Below, in pieces: positions 15,457-17,283 of a stretch of DNA of 17,283 bases. Origin of the DNA: JANLQB01 sp043735935 (GTDB taxonomy: Bacteria > Verrucomicrobiota > Verrucomicrobiia > Chthoniobacterales > Chthoniobacteraceae). The notes under the pieces were generated by a model. It did no database searches. It saw only the letters and a list, made by a program, of their open reading frames with translations, and was not told the DNA's origin. Within the stretch, counting starts at the first letter, position 1. Each line of letters opens with the position of its first letter. The DNA is taken from assembly GCA_043735935.1 (NCBI GenBank), contig JAYTDO010000464.1:1-17283 (forward strand), written 5' to 3'. A program made the translations under genes and the position numbers.

Positions 15457-17283
15457 TCACCTCACCGTCACGAGCGTTTCATTCGACGCTGTGTCCGTTC
15501 GTGCGTCGCCTTTGCCGGAGTAAAACAGATCGCGCCCGGCGCCGCCGGTCAATCGGTCACCGGTCGCATCATAAGTTTGCAGGCTGCTATCGAGATCGAA
15601 GGCCGTGCCAAGATTGAGAGCGTCGCTCCGGCTGGAATAACCGCTCGCACCACCCCAAATGATTAACAGGTTCAGCAAGCGGTCCGGGTCGAAATCGAAG
15701 CGGGTCACGCCGCCGAGAAGCACGTCGCTTCCGCTTCCTCCATCGATCTGGTCGGCGCCCGCGCCTCCAAACAGCACGTCTTTTCCCACACGGCCAAAGA
15801 TCTGATCATTTCCGCCTCGTCCGGAGATTTGGTCGTTGCCGCCCCCTCCTTTGAGTTTGTCATTACCTGCTCCACCGTCGATCAGCGTCGGCAGGGTAAT
15901 GTCTTCGGAGATCACGATCCGATCGTTTCCGGCGAAGCCGGCCACCGTGATGCGAGCGATGCCGGCGGCGGGAAACGTGTTTACGATTCCATTGACGTTC
16001 ACCTGAAGGTTGGTGCCGATTTTGGTGACCGCGATCTTGTCCGCGACGGCTGTGCCGTGGACATGGAGCGTCCCGCTCGCGACGAGCGCGAATGTGCCCG
16101 CGACTTGCATTTCCGTCGCGCCACTGTCGGCCCCGCCATTGGCCTGCCGCGCGTAGCCGATGCCGCGTGCATCCCCGAGGAGACTGGAGTTGCCGGCCTT
16201 GTTGATCGCGGCGGAACTGGACAGGACGAGCATCGTCGGCAGCGACCCGCCGTGGTCCGCCAGCGGCGTCACCCCCGCGTTCGTCCCGATCGTGTCGCCC
16301 GCTTCAAACCCGCTCGCACCCGTGCTACTGCCGACCACGTTCGCGCCCGAGCCGCCGAGCGTGCCATCGAAGTCAGGACCGTGCCCTGCACCCGCGCCGT
16401 TCTCGGCGATGATACTCTGGTTGATGAAAAGCACCGTCGTGCCGGCGATGCTGATGCCCCCGGTGCTCGTGCTCGTGTCGGAGGTATCACTGTTCCCGGT
16501 CACCGTACAGAACGTCATAAAAATCCCGCCCGCGCTGCTGCTGATCGCGCCGCCTCCGGGCGAACCGAGGCACACGTTGCCCGCGACGGTGGTATTCTGC
16601 ATGGCCACCGTCCCCGCGGTCTCGCCCCCAGAGGACGTGGACGTGGATGACGAAGTATTCCGCAGTCCTCCGCCGCCGCCCGCAGCGAAATTGTTCCCGA
16701 GCACACTCGAGTAAAGGGCGAGGACACCGCCCGACGTGCTTTCGATGCCACCACCGTTGCCCTGCGTCCGGTTCCCCGCCACTTGGGTGCTTTGCAAAAC
16801 GAGAATCCCAGCGCTGCCGATGCCACCTCCTCCTGCCTCGGAGCGGTCGCCGAATATAGAGACGTTCACCAACTCGGCCGTTGTCCCGCTGCCGATGTAA
16901 ACTCCTCCTCCCTTTTGATCCGCGCGGCTTGCCGTGATCGCCACGCTATCGAGCGTCATTTTTCCCGTGCCAGTGAGCTGAAGGGCGCCGCCATTTCCAA
17001 AGACGCCGCTCGCGTATCCGTCCCGCAACGTCAGGTCGGTGATCGTCGTCGCCTGGCCGGAGATGTTGAAAATCCGCGAGGTGTCACCGCCGCTGATGGA
17101 AAGCTTGCCGACGCCCGGCCCGCTGATGATCACGCTATCGGTCAGCAGCAGTTCGCCACCGGTCAGCGCGAGAAGACCGGTGGCCCCCGCTCCGAAGATG
17201 ATGTGATCCAAACCCGGGCGGGCATTGGCCGCTGCCACAGCGTCGCGCAGGCTCCCGGCGCCGGCGTCCAGGAGGTTCCCGAC
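15457..17283 (-). CDS. Beta-helix 'choice-of-anchor Q' protein with RTX calcium repeats (5' partial)
   Basis: 608 residues are visible; the frame runs off the right edge, and the GTG at 17238 is an internal Val in GAGSLRDAVAAANARPG, the typical opening of these surface proteins. From there to ~16330 lies a Gly/Ser/Thr-rich parallel beta-helix with repeated units such as STQVAGNRTQGNGGGI, SSVLGNNFAAGGGGGL and TTVAGNVCLGSPGGGAI. At ~16430-16100 comes the choice-of-anchor Q pattern: SIIAEN, PDFDGTLGGSGANVVG, PLADHGGSLPTMLVL, SSAAINKAGN, GGADSGATEMQ. Six tandem RTX nonapeptides follow (~15885-15712: GGAGNDKLK, GGGGNDQIS, GRGGNDQIF, GRVGKDVLF, GGAGADQID, GGSGSDVLL), plus a distant GGAGRDLFY near the end. 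It is predicted to be a calcium-binding extracellular protein, possibly type I secreted. No transporter for it is identified here. Confidence 0.87.
   Translation of the reverse strand, partial: VGNLLDAGAGSLRDAVAAANARPGLDHIIFGAGATGLLALTGGELLLTDSVIISGPGVGKLSISGGDTSRIFNISGQATTITDLTLRDGYASGVFGNGGALQLTGTGKMTLDSVAITASRADQKGGGVYIGSGTTAELVNVSIFGDRSEAGGGGIGSAGILVLQSTQVAGNRTQGNGGGIESTSGGVLALYSSVLGNNFAAGGGGGLRNTSSSTSTSSGGETAGTVAMQNTTVAGNVCLGSPGGGAISSSAGGIFMTFCTVTGNSDTSDTSTSTGGISIAGTTVLFINQSIIAENGAGAGHGPDFDGTLGGSGANVVGSSTGASGFEAGDTIGTNAGVTPLADHGGSLPTMLVLSSSAAINKAGNSSLLGDARGIGYARQANGGADSGATEMQVAGTFALVASGTLHVHGTAVADKIAVTKIGTNLQVNVNGIVNTFPAAGIARITVAGFAGNDRIVISEDITLPTLIDGGAGNDKLKGGGGNDQISGRGGNDQIFGRVGKDVLFGGAGADQIDGGSGSDVLLGGVTRFDFDPDRLLNLLIIWGGASGYSSRSDALNLGTAFDLDSSLQTYDATGDRLTGGAGRDLFYSGKGDARTDTASNETLVTVR

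Noticed and set aside
16104..16320. TGAS and SGAT tetrapeptides in the beta-helix protein as ApbE flavinylation sites
   Set aside because: There is no Asp three residues before the Ser/Thr, and SGAT sits where the choice-of-anchor Q consensus has its conserved DIGAxE-like end.

Overview
The window is high-GC, tightly packed bacterial chromosomal DNA with ten protein-coding genes, two of them cut by the window edges. No rRNA, tRNA, CRISPR array, insertion sequence or phage gene was seen, and no gene-free stretch exceeds about 100 bases. The gene content points to the Planctomycetes-Verrucomicrobia-Chlamydiae group, most likely a verrucomicrobium. Pointers are a planctomycete-type cytochrome c (PSCyt1) fused to a SUMF1-like domain, a Tat-exported Gfo/Idh/MocA oxidoreductase, a large CotH/lamin-tail/putative-Ig surface protein with a DGDG tail, and a 'choice-of-anchor Q' beta-helix protein. 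This placement is inference from gene content only.

Left part, + strand unless noted: the 3' part of a giant secreted CotH-type protein (1-3918); a small YkgJ-type cysteine-cluster protein on the - strand (3915-4253) that meets it tail to tail on one palindromic CTAG; a yeast-type cytosine deaminase (4343-4789); the exported PSCyt1-SUMF1 fusion (4846-6345); and the Tat-exported Gfo/Idh/MocA oxidoreductase (6442-7800). The last two may be cotranscribed. A strong hairpin with T tracts (7824-7866) lies between this block and the converging block on the other strand.

Right part, all - strand, read from high to low coordinates: the C-terminal part of a beta-helix/RTX surface protein (17283-15457), an HtrA/DegP-like protease (15382-14246), then an ABC-2 export module made of ATPase (14224-13292), permease (13252-12497), a GldG-like auxiliary protein (12452-10899) and a DUF4340 protein with four internal repeats (10873-8987), and finally an ApbE-type FAD:protein FMN transferase (8898-7885). 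Gaps are 21-88 bases, so the genes from htrA to apbE look like one transcription unit, possibly including the RTX gene. The ATPase/permease/GldG/DUF4340 set resembles the Gld ABC transporter of Bacteroidetes gliding, but its substrate here is unknown. Placement between an envelope protease and a periplasmic flavin transferase suggests a cell-envelope role. This cassette is the most promising poorly described system in the window. Nearly all starts lack a recognisable Shine-Dalgarno sequence.
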